IMG/VR virus record: IMGVR_UViG_3300007516_000038
Location: 1 to 42,673 of that record
Direction: 5' to 3' (one strand)
DNA from: a virus
DNA length: 42,673 nt
The position numbers were made by a program, and so were the translations under genes. Below are positions 1 through 8,978 of this stretch, piece after piece. Under the pieces are notes generated by a model. The model searched no databases and was not told where the DNA came from. It saw nothing but the letters and a program-made list of their open reading frames with translations. The first letter of the stretch is position 1; each line of letters opens with the position of its first letter.

Positions 1-1
1 A

Positions 2-2221
2 AAAAGATGGGGCCCTCTGCAGAAAGTGGCTTTAGGCGTTGGAGAAAAAATAGGCGATGGTTATAAGCGCATGGGTGAATTATTTTCAGCTATGACATCG
101 GCTGCATCGGGTTGGGCGGCTGTTATGGGGTTAGGATTGGATCGTTTTATAGAACTTGATACGGCCGCTGGGGATTTTCGTAAAAAGACAGGCTTGATGA
201 GAAGTCAAATGGGTGGTATTGCCGACTCCGCTAGAGAGATAAATTTAGAATACGCGGATTTTGGAATCAATATAAAAGAGGCGTTCGCGGCCGCCGCAGA
301 ACTCCAAGCCGTGTTTCAAACTACAGCTTTGGAATCTTCGAAAAATACAAAATTAGTAGCGCTGCTGGCAGCTAATATTGGGGTTGCTGGCGAAGATTCG
401 GCAAAGGTCGTACAGTTATTTAATTCGCTTTCAAAGGCCGCTGGGACCACATCATCGGACATTTCAAATGTCGCTATAAGTTTAGCTAAATCAGCCGGTG
501 TTCCTGTAAAGCAGGTGTTCGAGGACATGGCCAGAGCTTCAGAAGACACTTTAAAATTCCTCGGAAAGAATCCAATGGAATTGGTTAGGACGGCGGTTGC
601 TGCTAGATTGGCTGGGACAAGTTTGGAGTCGATGGCTAAGTCGGCTAGACAACTATTAAATTTCCAAGATTCTATTAACTCTGAAATGGAAGCTTCCGCT
701 CTTCTCGGTAAGAGCGTTAATTTCCAATTAGCTCGTCAATTGGCTTTTGAGGGAGACATCGAAGGCTCACGTAAAGCGGCGATGAAACAGTTGAAAGACA
801 TTGGGGACTTCTCTAAATTAAATCTCTACCAACAAGAAGCACTGTCTAAGGTGTCCGGTATGACCGTCAAGGAAATCATCGAACAACAGAACCAAGAAAA
901 GATGTTAGCGGCTGTTAGAACGAGTGGAACGGCGGACCAAGTTGCCATGCTACAAGAGTATGAGAAAAGTAATAGCCGAATTAAAAACGGAATAACAGAT
1001 ACAGATGCTAAACGTGGAGCCGCTTGGTTGAAGGACAAACAGAGACAAACGCAGATGGAGAATATTAATAACTCTCTAAAGTCGATACTCACCTCGATTA
1101 GTGATCTTTTACTCCCAATCGGATTGATAATTCTACCAGGAATCGCGGATGCAGTGAGTTGGATAGCAAAAGGATTCCAATTGTTTTTCAAACCACTAAA
1201 AGATATTAGGGATTACACAGATGAGATATTTAATTCGTGGAGTGAAAAGGGTAAAGAAACAATGTCAATGATTGGTAAAATAATCAGAGCGATAGTCGGC
1301 GTAGGGGCCGCTGTTATTGCCTTTAAAGCAATCAAGGGTGGACTCTTTGGAGATATATTTGGAAAGGCGGGTTCTGCCGGTGGAGGTATAGCAAAATCGA
1401 TGGCGGGAATTGGTAAATCCGTTGGAAATTCTTTTGCAGGAATGGTGCAAGGTATTGGAAAAGGTATTAAGTTTTTGGGAGATCCATTGGTTATGAGAGG
1501 TGCGGTCTCAATGGTAATTATGGCTGGGTCACTTTGGATTCTGGGGAAAGCTTTACATAATTTTGTCGGTCTCGATTTGTCTGCCCTCGGCATGGCAGCC
1601 GCTGCTATTGGACTTGTAGCTGGTGCCGCAGCTATTATAGGAATTCCCGCCGTAGCTGCGCTTGTTGGTACTGGTGCCGTCGTCCTCGGACTTCTCGGAT
1701 TGGCACTGGTCCCATTTGCGTATGCTGCCAAATTAGCTGGTGAAGCTATGATACCCCTTAGTGTTGGTTTTGAAGCCATGATTCGACCTCTTAAATCGTT
1801 AGGCGATTCTGCCAAAGATTTGTGGTTGGCATCTGGAGGAATATACGCTATCTCAGCCGCCTTAGGTTCTTTTGGAATTGGGGCCGGTGTTGGGTCAATT
1901 ATTGGAAAACTTACAGGCGGTGACGGTTTGGTTGATAAGTTAATAACACTCGGTTCACTCAGCAGTCAATTGATGGAAACAGCTACAGCATTGGAAAGAA
2001 TCGCTGCTGCTGTTCAAAAACTAAGTGATATTCCAGACATTGATGTTGGAAAACTCAACGAAATATCTAAAGCGGCGGTGAAGGACAATTCGCAATCTGA
2101 AAAAGTTGATGTGCTTGGAAAGAAACTTGATAATATATTGGACGCCTTAGTTGGTGGGAAGGTCTCTGTATATATGGACGGACGGTTGGTGTCTAAGCAG
2201 TTGACTAACTACGGACGTTAA
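2..2221 (+). CDS. Phage tail tape measure protein (5' partial)
   Basis: The reading frame is open to the left edge, so the gene probably begins outside the window; the first internal start is the GTG at 26. The product is Ala/Gly-rich and mostly helical. Long hydrophobic stretches occupy roughly residues 355-385, 418-440 and 500-570 (counted from that GTG), and the C-terminal 80 residues are polar. This mix of length, low complexity and membrane-like patches is typical of tape measure proteins, which set tail length inside the tube and help form the DNA channel in the host envelope. It lies directly upstream of baseplate-like genes, as is usual for tail operons. No peptidase or lytic domain is visible. 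The call rests on composition and context more than on a specific motif. Confidence 0.75.
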   Translation, partial: KRWGPLQKVALGVGEKIGDGYKRMGELFSAMTSAASGWAAVMGLGLDRFIELDTAAGDFRKKTGLMRSQMGGIADSAREINLEYADFGINIKEAFAAAAELQAVFQTTALESSKNTKLVALLAANIGVAGEDSAKVVQLFNSLSKAAGTTSSDISNVAISLAKSAGVPVKQVFEDMARASEDTLKFLGKNPMELVRTAVAARLAGTSLESMAKSARQLLNFQDSINSEMEASALLGKSVNFQLARQLAFEGDIEGSRKAAMKQLKDIGDFSKLNLYQQEALSKVSGMTVKEIIEQQNQEKMLAAVRTSGTADQVAMLQEYEKSNSRIKNGITDTDAKRGAAWLKDKQRQTQMENINNSLKSILTSISDLLLPIGLIILPGIADAVSWIAKGFQLFFKPLKDIRDYTDEIFNSWSEKGKETMSMIGKIIRAIVGVGAAVIAFKAIKGGLFGDIFGKAGSAGGGIAKSMAGIGKSVGNSFAGMVQGIGKGIKFLGDPLVMRGAVSMVIMAGSLWILGKALHNFVGLDLSALGMAAAAIGLVAGAAAIIGIPAVAALVGTGAVVLGLLGLALVPFAYAAKLAGEAMIPLSVGFEAMIRPLKSLGDSAKDLWLASGGIYAISAALGSFGIGAGVGSIIGKLTGGDGLVDKLITLGSLSSQLMETATALERIAAAVQKLSDIPDIDVGKLNEISKAAVKDNSQSEKVDVLGKKLDNILDALVGGKVSVYMDGRLVSKQLTNYGR

Positions 2222-2244
2222 TGGACAAAAAATAAGTGAGTGGT

Positions 2245-2254
2245 TATATTTATT
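2245..2254 (+). promoter_or_regulatory. Candidate late promoter element (TATATTTATT)
   Basis: An A/T decamer lies 25 bases before the ATG of the next structural gene. Close relatives of it precede the genes at 8979, 20882, 30888 and 33137, and on the minus strand the gene ending at 23221. T4 late promoters consist of a lone TATAAATA-type -10 element with no -35, and TATTTATA is the reverse complement of that. The role is inferred from repetition and position only. Confidence 0.4.
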
Positions 2255-2279
2255 GATAGAGATACCACCTCACATATAC

Positions 2280-4487
2280 ATGATTCCGACAACCAACTCT
2301 CAACCAAACGCACTTGTTCCAATTAACCGCCCATCGGTTGAATCGGGAATTACGTTGGCTGACCGATTTACTGATTCGTCTGTAGCCATTTACTCCAAGT
2401 TTTCTCCCTACGATGCTAGTGGCGGGGGATTCTCATTGGGCTATCAACAGCCATACGTGTGGACTGGGTTAAACGACTCAAGGGTAAAAAAATACCTAAA
2501 GAAATACGATAATACTACTTTTCCAGTCGGATCATCTATCCAAGACACCCAACGGTTGACTAAGTTTATGGCAAGTGGAACGGGATTGGTATTCTCAGCC
2601 ATTCAGTTTTCAATCCAGAATCAGAACGCTTTCAACGAAACTAGAATTTGGAATCCAGCCAGCATTGTAACTTCTGGTGGAATAAGTTCATTGGCACGGT
2701 TATTCGGGGCTCAAGATAAATACCCAATGCGCCACATCGAATCTTCCGGTGGAGGATTCTTTGCTACAATTGGTGACGGACTGTTAAGCAGTGTTGGGAT
2801 TAAGACAAAAGCTATTCTGGACAAGGTTGCGCCTCCTGGCACGGCTAAACTCGGACTTGAGGCTCTTTCAATTGAATCTAAAAGTGGAGCAGGGTGGGCA
2901 GCAAAGGGATTGACACGATATCAAACATCGGTTGCCGGACGGGATCATTTCATGGCTAAGTTTGTTTCGAATGGAACAAACGCCCAAGGTCAATCCGTCT
3001 TCTCAACATTTTTAAAGTCGCTTGGTAATTCAATTATTTCTAAGGTAACAAGTCTGATACCATCGACGAAAAGTAAAGAGGCTGACTGGAAATATCGCGT
3101 AGAATATTCTGACAAGGTTAAGGCTTACCACGCATTTTACGAAGATCGTTCTGGACTTCTTAGCTATAACATCAATGGGCAAATATACACCACAGAACAT
3201 GTCCACCGTTTTTATCCGTCAACCGATGATAGAGACACGAAAGATAACTGGTACTATGGTCCAACACAGTCTTCGAATGGTAATTTTAGTTCTCCAATAG
3301 AGAAATTAACTGATACATTAAAGACACAAAATTTCGATCCGTCGGTCGATGTTCATGGAAAGACACTTGGTAAACCGTCAAATATCAATTCAACTGTTAC
3401 AAAGAAGACCGTGGATGAGGCTTTGGGTGACAGCACCGTGAATAGAATTAATTCGGCTGTAATAAAATGGAATACCATCCAAAAAGCCAACAAAGATTAT
3501 GATGCAATTTCATCTGAATTGTTTAAGGGTGCCTATAAGACATATAAAGATATTCGGGATACCATCGGAGCAAATTACGAAAATTCTATTATAGATAAGA
3601 CGAAGGTATTAGACAGCGGCGATGGAAAAGATATGGCCGGGTCGATGAAGTCAGATGGTTATAATCAATATAAACCAATTAAGTCGAAGAATATTCCGAA
3701 ACAACTGTTAGATAGAACCGAAAATACATCTAGAGACATAATTTTCTTTTACTTCTACGACGTTGTGAATGAGGTCTATATTCCGTTTAGAGCCACCATG
3801 ACCGGTATGAGTGAAAATACAAGTGTTGAGTGGGAAGATTTTCAATACATTGGTCGTGCTGATAAACTATACATGTACAAAGGTTTCAGCCGAGAAATTT
3901 ATTTCACATTTTCGGTGTACGCTTCTAGTGTTTCAGACCTTGAACCAATGTGGAACAGAATAAATTATCTATCCGGTCTTACCCGGCCAGCTAAATATAC
4001 CGAGGGTAAAGCCGAAGGTGGATTGGGTGAATTTATGTATCCTCCAATGCTCAAATTTAGAATTGGTGATTTGTTTGTGGACCAACCAGCCGTGATACGA
4101 AATTTTGGTGTGAATGTTCCGGACGATAGTCCTTGGGAAACATTGAGAGCAACTATCTACAGCTATAATAATGGAAAAATTTCATCTACGCGCAACGTTG
4201 CTCAATTGCCGATGAAAGTCGATATTACAGTTTCTATGGCGTTGATTGAAAAGGAACGGTCACAAACAGACGCTTTGAGATATTTCGATGATACACTAAA
4301 AGGATTTAACGAGTCGGGAGCCAAACAGTACACCCAATATAGAAACGAACGTAGATTACGTGAGAATGCTAAGGCTGTAGAAAATGCTAAAATAGCTACC
4401 AGCGATTTCTCTCCTGGTGGTAAATATTTTGGAGAAGATGTTTTGGCACCTCGCGGACCATCTACGTTGGATCAAACATCTTTTTGA
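2280..4487 (+). CDS. Large tail/baseplate structural protein
   Basis: The product is 735 residues from the ATG at 2280; a TTG nine codons upstream also keeps the frame open, but it overlaps the promoter-like element and is less likely. The C-terminal third contains a compact beta-rich block. It runs from a Phe/Tyr-rich strand (IFFYFYDV) through a segment with MWNRINYLSGLTRP and MYPPMLKFRIGDL to PDDSPWETL. This pattern recurs in baseplate or tube-initiator proteins of large myoviruses. The N-terminal half looks irregular, with Ser/Gly-rich loops. It sits between the tape measure gene and a LysM-like wedge gene, which supports a baseplate role. The exact T4 counterpart (gp48/gp54 type) cannot be fixed from sequence alone. 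Confidence 0.6.
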   Translation: MIPTTNSQPNALVPINRPSVESGITLADRFTDSSVAIYSKFSPYDASGGGFSLGYQQPYVWTGLNDSRVKKYLKKYDNTTFPVGSSIQDTQRLTKFMASGTGLVFSAIQFSIQNQNAFNETRIWNPASIVTSGGISSLARLFGAQDKYPMRHIESSGGGFFATIGDGLLSSVGIKTKAILDKVAPPGTAKLGLEALSIESKSGAGWAAKGLTRYQTSVAGRDHFMAKFVSNGTNAQGQSVFSTFLKSLGNSIISKVTSLIPSTKSKEADWKYRVEYSDKVKAYHAFYEDRSGLLSYNINGQIYTTEHVHRFYPSTDDRDTKDNWYYGPTQSSNGNFSSPIEKLTDTLKTQNFDPSVDVHGKTLGKPSNINSTVTKKTVDEALGDSTVNRINSAVIKWNTIQKANKDYDAISSELFKGAYKTYKDIRDTIGANYENSIIDKTKVLDSGDGKDMAGSMKSDGYNQYKPIKSKNIPKQLLDRTENTSRDIIFFYFYDVVNEVYIPFRATMTGMSENTSVEWEDFQYIGRADKLYMYKGFSREIYFTFSVYASSVSDLEPMWNRINYLSGLTRPAKYTEGKAEGGLGEFMYPPMLKFRIGDLFVDQPAVIRNFGVNVPDDSPWETLRATIYSYNNGKISSTRNVAQLPMKVDITVSMALIEKERSQTDALRYFDDTLKGFNESGAKQYTQYRNERRLRENAKAVENAKIATSDFSPGGKYFGEDVLAPRGPSTLDQTSF

Positions 4488-4532
4488 TAATACCACAAGC
4501 ACATCAAATTATAATTATACAATAGGCTCGCC

Positions 4533-4829
4533 ATGAACAGATATCAATCAAACCCCACATTTAACCGCTTTGATGGAAAGCGTGTAATGCGTTCTACGTT
4601 ATATCCAAAAATTCCATTTTCTGGAACTGATATCTACATCATATCAACTGAGGCGGATTATTTAGACACATTAGCAGAAAAGTATTATTCTGATAAATCC
4701 TATTGGTGGGTTATTGCTCAAGCAAATAGATTGAAGGCTACTCTACGTCCTCCAGTTGGAACACAGCTGAGAATACCAAGGAATATTCAGTCAATAGTGG
4801 CTAAATTCAATGCAGAGAATGGCGTCTAA
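4533..4829 (+). CDS. LysM-like baseplate wedge protein (gp53-like)
   Basis: The product is 98 residues. Residues about 33-85 follow the LysM pattern: a strand (DIYIISTEADYLDTLA), a helix ending in a Tyr/Ser-rich turn (YYSDKSYWWVIAQAN), then LRPPVGTQLRIP and a closing strand. LysM-type modules occur in T4 gp53 and in small baseplate proteins of other contractile tails, where they hold neighbouring baseplate subunits together rather than bind peptidoglycan. The gene is flanked by two large structural genes and is separated from the next by only two bases, so all three are probably co-expressed. There is no signal peptide, which argues against a lysin. Confidence 0.7.
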   Translation: MNRYQSNPTFNRFDGKRVMRSTLYPKIPFSGTDIYIISTEADYLDTLAEKYYSDKSYWWVIAQANRLKATLRPPVGTQLRIPRNIQSIVAKFNAENGV

Positions 4830-4831
4830 TA

Positions 4832-7156
4832 ATGGCTACAGATTTTAAAAAAATTAATCCTTGGGCGCTGCGTCCTTTAGCATCATACGTTGAAGATGAA
4901 TTGAAGCACCGGGCGTCTGAATACGGAATTAATCCGGGTGATTTTAAAACATACTCCGGACCAAGAACCGCTTGGATGCGCGTTTGTTCAAATGGAATGG
5001 TTGAAACTAATGGTAGAAAGAAAAAAGGATTTGTTATGGGTGATGTTCATGGGTTTAATGATACCTATGGATTCGACAAAAGTAGTATCACGGGAAAAAC
5101 AAACTTTACGACTTTGGGCTATACGGCGTATGGAGAGCCGCATGAGATTGAAAATAATGAGGCGGCTGTATTTCCTCATCGACCAGCGCCGGGTATAGTT
5201 GGAATTGAGACTGAATTCTACGGGGCAGGTTCTAGTTACCCAGGCCTGTGTAGAAAGGCTACAATTACGTGGCGTTGTAATTCCGTGGATCAGTTGAATT
5301 ACATGTTTCCATATTTTTTAAGTCCGGGCGTCAGCATTATAGTTGAGTGGGGTTGGAATAATTATAACCCATCATCCTTAATCGATTTGACTGCTGTTGG
5401 AACTGCCGCCAGTGAAACCAGTTCGGGGAGTGGTATAATAGGCATGTTCACCAACTCCAATCTAATTTATGAACAAATTGAAAAATCACGAGGAAATTAC
5501 GATTGCCATCTTGGAAAAGTCTTTGATTATAATTTCAAAATGAATTCAGCTGGTGGATATGACTGCACCACTATAGTCGCTAGTAGTTTATTTTTACTTG
5601 AAGGTCAATCATTAGGAATGTCGTCTGTAAAAAAGGAAGGGAATGTCAACAGCTCGATGAAATCATTCCGCAGTTTTGTCGAAAACGATTTGAAAAATTG
5701 GGCTAATCATGGAACAAACTTTAAGAAAAAAAAGAACGGTGAAGAAGATGAGGACAGTATATGGGTTCCTATGAGCAGATTTGCTCAACTTGTAAACGAA
5801 CAGTTATCTCTCAACCAATCTACATCTGGAACCGGAGCGCCCGCCCACGGAATATTGAGATTTGACATTGATGATACAATTATTACCGCTCATCCACTTC
5901 TAAAATCATCCGATGTAGATGTTTTGATACCTAACAAATATTCTCCAAATTTACGTCCTTCGATGGACATTATTAAAAGTGTGTTAGATAACATCACGTT
6001 AGCAAAAAAATTGAAAGATAAATATGGTAACACCGAAAATCTTTCCGCCAAGGCTTTGGAAGGAATTCAAGCCGCCTCCTTAGACAGAAAATCTGTGACG
6101 AGGGGTCGTCAGGAAAATATAGCAGCAATTTCTTATGATACACTGACACCCAACGTTGTAAATATAGAATTTGCAGAGTTCAAGGACAAATTCAAAGAGT
6201 TGAATGTGGAATTTGATTATGATGATTTGAATGCCGTCATTAATTATGACAGACCCATTGGTCACGAATTTCCACGGTCTAAAGATTTAAATGTTTCTGG
6301 CGACACGAAGCACCACTCGGGTTACTATGGGTACTTAAAAGATATCTACATTTCAGAAAAGATGATTACACAGGAGGCTAATGCTAATGATACCACGTTA
6401 AAGTTCATCGAAAGCGTTCTCATGAGAATATCTGATGCTGGGTCTAATATTTGGGAGTTTAGGGTTATACCTGAGCCTATTGGAAATACAAAGTATTCAG
6501 TAATCGATAATAGCTATTCTGGTGGAATACCAAAGGTTCCGACATTTATACTTGGTTCGATTGGTAGCGCTCACTTTACAGAAATGAGCATGGACGTAAA
6601 GATGAGTCAAGAAATGGCCAACCAAGCCATCTTGGGTCAAAGTAAATATCAATATCATTCCTCCTCACCAAGCACCAAGCCCACTTATGCTAACGGGCAG
6701 ATTATAACAAGCAATGGTCCACAGGTTACTATGTTTACATCAGATGACAGATTATTTGGACTAGCGTTTTCCAACGTTAAGATTGAATCGGTGGAAGACA
6801 AATTTAAAAAAGTAATGTCACGGTATAATAATAAAGACGCAATTATATCGTCAGAAAATGGAAAATCTCACATTCTAACTGAGCACGATCCTAGTATGAT
6901 TAAACAGTTAATAAAATTTGGAAAAAAGACTTTAGAGTTGGCTTCTCCGATGATGCCAGGGACTGAAATGAATCTTACAACCTTGGGTATTGGCGGAATC
7001 AGATATCTCGACATGTTTGCTGTGGACAAAACCCACGATGCCTATACTTCGAAGCGGGCCGTTTGGCAAATCGAAGGTGTGAAGAGTGTCGTTGAAGGAA
7101 ACCGGTGGACCACAAGTATAATGGCTCGTGTCAGACCAATAGTAATAACACAATGA
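4832..7156 (+). CDS. Large baseplate hub-like structural protein
   Basis: The product is 774 residues with no membrane segment or signal peptide. Residues about 110-180 hold a conserved-looking stretch (GIVGIETEFYGAG, then MFPYFLSPGVSIIVEWGW), followed by a Tyr/Asn-rich loop. A Lys-rich linker lies near residue 290 and several beta-rich blocks follow. The last 80 residues return to regular strands and end in WQIEGVKSVVEGNRW. Such proteins occur in the baseplate clusters of large myoviruses and are usually annotated as hub or wedge components. Its size and position after the LysM protein fit that role. The stop overlaps the next start (ATGA), so translation is probably coupled. Confidence 0.55.
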   Translation: MATDFKKINPWALRPLASYVEDELKHRASEYGINPGDFKTYSGPRTAWMRVCSNGMVETNGRKKKGFVMGDVHGFNDTYGFDKSSITGKTNFTTLGYTAYGEPHEIENNEAAVFPHRPAPGIVGIETEFYGAGSSYPGLCRKATITWRCNSVDQLNYMFPYFLSPGVSIIVEWGWNNYNPSSLIDLTAVGTAASETSSGSGIIGMFTNSNLIYEQIEKSRGNYDCHLGKVFDYNFKMNSAGGYDCTTIVASSLFLLEGQSLGMSSVKKEGNVNSSMKSFRSFVENDLKNWANHGTNFKKKKNGEEDEDSIWVPMSRFAQLVNEQLSLNQSTSGTGAPAHGILRFDIDDTIITAHPLLKSSDVDVLIPNKYSPNLRPSMDIIKSVLDNITLAKKLKDKYGNTENLSAKALEGIQAASLDRKSVTRGRQENIAAISYDTLTPNVVNIEFAEFKDKFKELNVEFDYDDLNAVINYDRPIGHEFPRSKDLNVSGDTKHHSGYYGYLKDIYISEKMITQEANANDTTLKFIESVLMRISDAGSNIWEFRVIPEPIGNTKYSVIDNSYSGGIPKVPTFILGSIGSAHFTEMSMDVKMSQEMANQAILGQSKYQYHSSSPSTKPTYANGQIITSNGPQVTMFTSDDRLFGLAFSNVKIESVEDKFKKVMSRYNNKDAIISSENGKSHILTEHDPSMIKQLIKFGKKTLELASPMMPGTEMNLTTLGIGGIRYLDMFAVDKTHDAYTSKRAVWQIEGVKSVVEGNRWTTSIMARVRPIVITQ

Positions 7157-7545
7157 TTACGAACAACAATCTAGTTTTTGAGTATGGGCGATCAAACATT
7201 TTTTTAAAAAGTTACAACACACCCGTGCCATATAAACCAATTCCCGCATCAGGTGATTTTTCCAGAGGCTATATTGAAAGATACATAGCAATTAGAAACA
7301 GTGATAAATCTGGATGCGAGATAAATTCTAATACTATAGAAAATATCGACGACCGAGTTTACACTGTTTATCAAATATTGTGGAGAATAACTGGCAAAAA
7401 AGATTTCACTAAGGTTGGGAATATTATAGAGGACTACGGTGTTCAAAACCAAAATCTTCAGCAGATAGAAAAAGTAAAAATTAATTCAAAAGTTTCTTTA
7501 ACACCGTTCTTAAAAAATCCATTAGAATTTTGGCGTGGGTATTAA
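7153..7545 (+). CDS. Hypothetical protein of the tail cluster
   Basis: The product is 130 residues. I chose the ATG at 7153 because it overlaps the stop of the preceding gene as ATGA; a longer in-frame version from 7105 would overlap that gene by 17 codons. I do not recognise the family. The middle (residues 40-85) alternates short strands and helices and includes YTVYQILWRITG; the end (LTPFLKNPLEFWRGY) is aromatic. Being translationally coupled to a baseplate gene, it is most likely a small tail or baseplate component or an assembly factor. No enzyme motif is visible. Confidence 0.6.
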   Translation: MITNNNLVFEYGRSNIFLKSYNTPVPYKPIPASGDFSRGYIERYIAIRNSDKSGCEINSNTIENIDDRVYTVYQILWRITGKKDFTKVGNIIEDYGVQNQNLQQIEKVKINSKVSLTPFLKNPLEFWRGY

Positions 7546-7547
7546 AG

Positions 7548-7575
7548 TTGACAGTCCGTTGAATGCTGATATGTT
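7548..7575 (+). promoter_or_regulatory. Promoter, TTGACA-16-TATGTT
   Basis: An exact -35 hexamer at 7548-7553 is followed after 16 bases by TATGTT at 7570-7575, just before the ATG at 7582. It starts three bases after the stop of the tail gene, so the polymerase-like gene can be expressed independently of the structural block. Confidence 0.55.
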
Positions 7576-7581
7576 TGTTCA

Positions 7582-8952
7582 ATGGTCATTGTTGAAACGG
7601 CTCACGAGCTTGACTTATTTTTATCCAAACTACGAGTAGACAGTTGTATTGTGGACGTAGTTATGTGCGATGTAGAGAAACACGCTTTAAATAATCTACC
7701 GTCTCTTATTATTACAATATTCCCAGCACAGGGAGATTTATGGGTTATCCCAATATCACACAATGAAGGACTTTCTTTAGATGGCTCGTTGGATAAAGTT
7801 CGGGAAAATTTAAAAATGTGTATGGGAAGAAAGTGCACGTTTGATAAAAAAACTCTGGTTCATGTATTTGGCGAAGACTGTGGATTTGTTGATTTAAATG
7901 TTGTAAAATATTTGGACACAGGATGCTTTGAAGAATTTGAGGACGTTTCAAATAGTGCATCAGTTTTTATATCAGGTACGTTCCGACGATTTTCAAATTT
8001 AAATAAATCGATTCCTATTATGAAACACTGTGACTTATTCATGCAGAAATATTTAAAATTCGTGTTTCCACCGAAAGAAACCTCATTCGATAAAAGTTTT
8101 GAATTTGTAAATAATATTGCCATCACACGGTTTGCTGAACTCGAAAGGATAGGAATAGCGGTCGATAAAGAAAAGTTAATTCTTCAATTCGGAGAAGAGC
8201 AGGAGAAGAACGTTAAAAATAATCTAATTTACAGCCAGTATAACTTGTTTACATCTACAGGTCGACCAAGTAACCGTTTCGGTGGAGTAAACTATGCCGC
8301 ACTGAACAAAACCGATGGTTCTCGTAATCTTTTTGTTTCCCGCCACGGGCCGGATGGAATGCTTGTTATGATAGACTACAGCGCATTCCACCCACGGTTG
8401 ATTACTAGATTGATTAACTATCAGATGGGTTTTGACGTCAATCCATACGAATATCTTGCCAAACACTTCTTTAAGAAAAAGAATGTTAGTATGAAAGAGA
8501 TTGGTGAAACAAAAGGTTACACATTTCAACAATTTTATGGTGGAATTCAACAACGGTGGGCACATATACCATATTTTAAGAAAATCCAAGAATACATCGA
8601 CCACAGATGGCAGTATTTTGAAGCTAATGGATTTGTAGAGACGCCAGTCTATTTTCGTAAAATAAAGGAATGTCACATCGAAAACCCGTCGCCGAACAAG
8701 CTTTTCAACTATATACTACAAGCCTATGAGACAGAAATAGGTGTTTTGACGTTGGGAAGGATTCTTGACCATTTAAAGGGTCGCCTGACTCAACCTACAC
8801 TCTACACGTATGATAGCCTCTTATTCGACGCACATCGTCAGGATGGTCAGGAAACGATACGTCAGCTGCGTGACATCATGGTTGATAACAAATTTCCGGT
8901 AAAAGTATATGTTGGAAAAAATTACGCTGAGATGAGTCAGATAGAACTTTGA
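7582..8952 (+). CDS. Family A DNA polymerase-like protein, degenerate active site
   Basis: The product is 456 residues, about half of E. coli Pol I. Pol A landmarks appear in order: LERIGIAVD (188-195), TSTGRPS with Arg228, motif A as DYSAFHPR (Asp265), motif B as KGYTFQQFYGG (Lys311, Tyr319), Gln380 of the QG region, and motif C as YTYDS (Asp411). Both metal-binding aspartates and the motif B Lys are present. However, the motif A Glu (sugar gate in Pol I) is His270, the motif B Arg is Ile, and the HDE of motif C is YDS. The N-terminal 160 residues may be a worn 3'-5' exonuclease fold, with a DxE at 30-32 but no clear second or third exonuclease motif. A complete family B polymerase lies elsewhere in the window, so this one is accessory or has drifted in function. 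Confidence 0.75.
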   Translation: MVIVETAHELDLFLSKLRVDSCIVDVVMCDVEKHALNNLPSLIITIFPAQGDLWVIPISHNEGLSLDGSLDKVRENLKMCMGRKCTFDKKTLVHVFGEDCGFVDLNVVKYLDTGCFEEFEDVSNSASVFISGTFRRFSNLNKSIPIMKHCDLFMQKYLKFVFPPKETSFDKSFEFVNNIAITRFAELERIGIAVDKEKLILQFGEEQEKNVKNNLIYSQYNLFTSTGRPSNRFGGVNYAALNKTDGSRNLFVSRHGPDGMLVMIDYSAFHPRLITRLINYQMGFDVNPYEYLAKHFFKKKNVSMKEIGETKGYTFQQFYGGIQQRWAHIPYFKKIQEYIDHRWQYFEANGFVETPVYFRKIKECHIENPSPNKLFNYILQAYETEIGVLTLGRILDHLKGRLTQPTLYTYDSLLFDAHRQDGQETIRQLRDIMVDNKFPVKVYVGKNYAEMSQIEL

Positions 8953-8955
8953 ATG

Positions 8956-8965
8956 TATATTTATA
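8956..8965 (+). promoter_or_regulatory. Candidate late promoter element (TATATTTATA)
   Basis: The same A/T decamer as at 2245 and 30875 lies here, 13 bases before the ATG at 8979. An AAGGG stretch between element and start could serve as a weak ribosome binding site. Confidence 0.4.
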
Positions 8966-8978
8966 AGGGCGACACAAT

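Noticed and set aside
1213-1815. 200-codon minus-strand ORF
   Set aside because: Pro/Ile/Ala-rich shadow opposite the Ala/Gly-rich tape measure gene, no start signal or motif.
2253-2279. TTG start for the baseplate gene
   Set aside because: The codon overlaps the A/T promoter element; ATG at 2280 is the more plausible start.
8224-8676. 150-codon minus-strand ORF
   Set aside because: Lies entirely opposite the conserved motifs of the family A polymerase-like gene.
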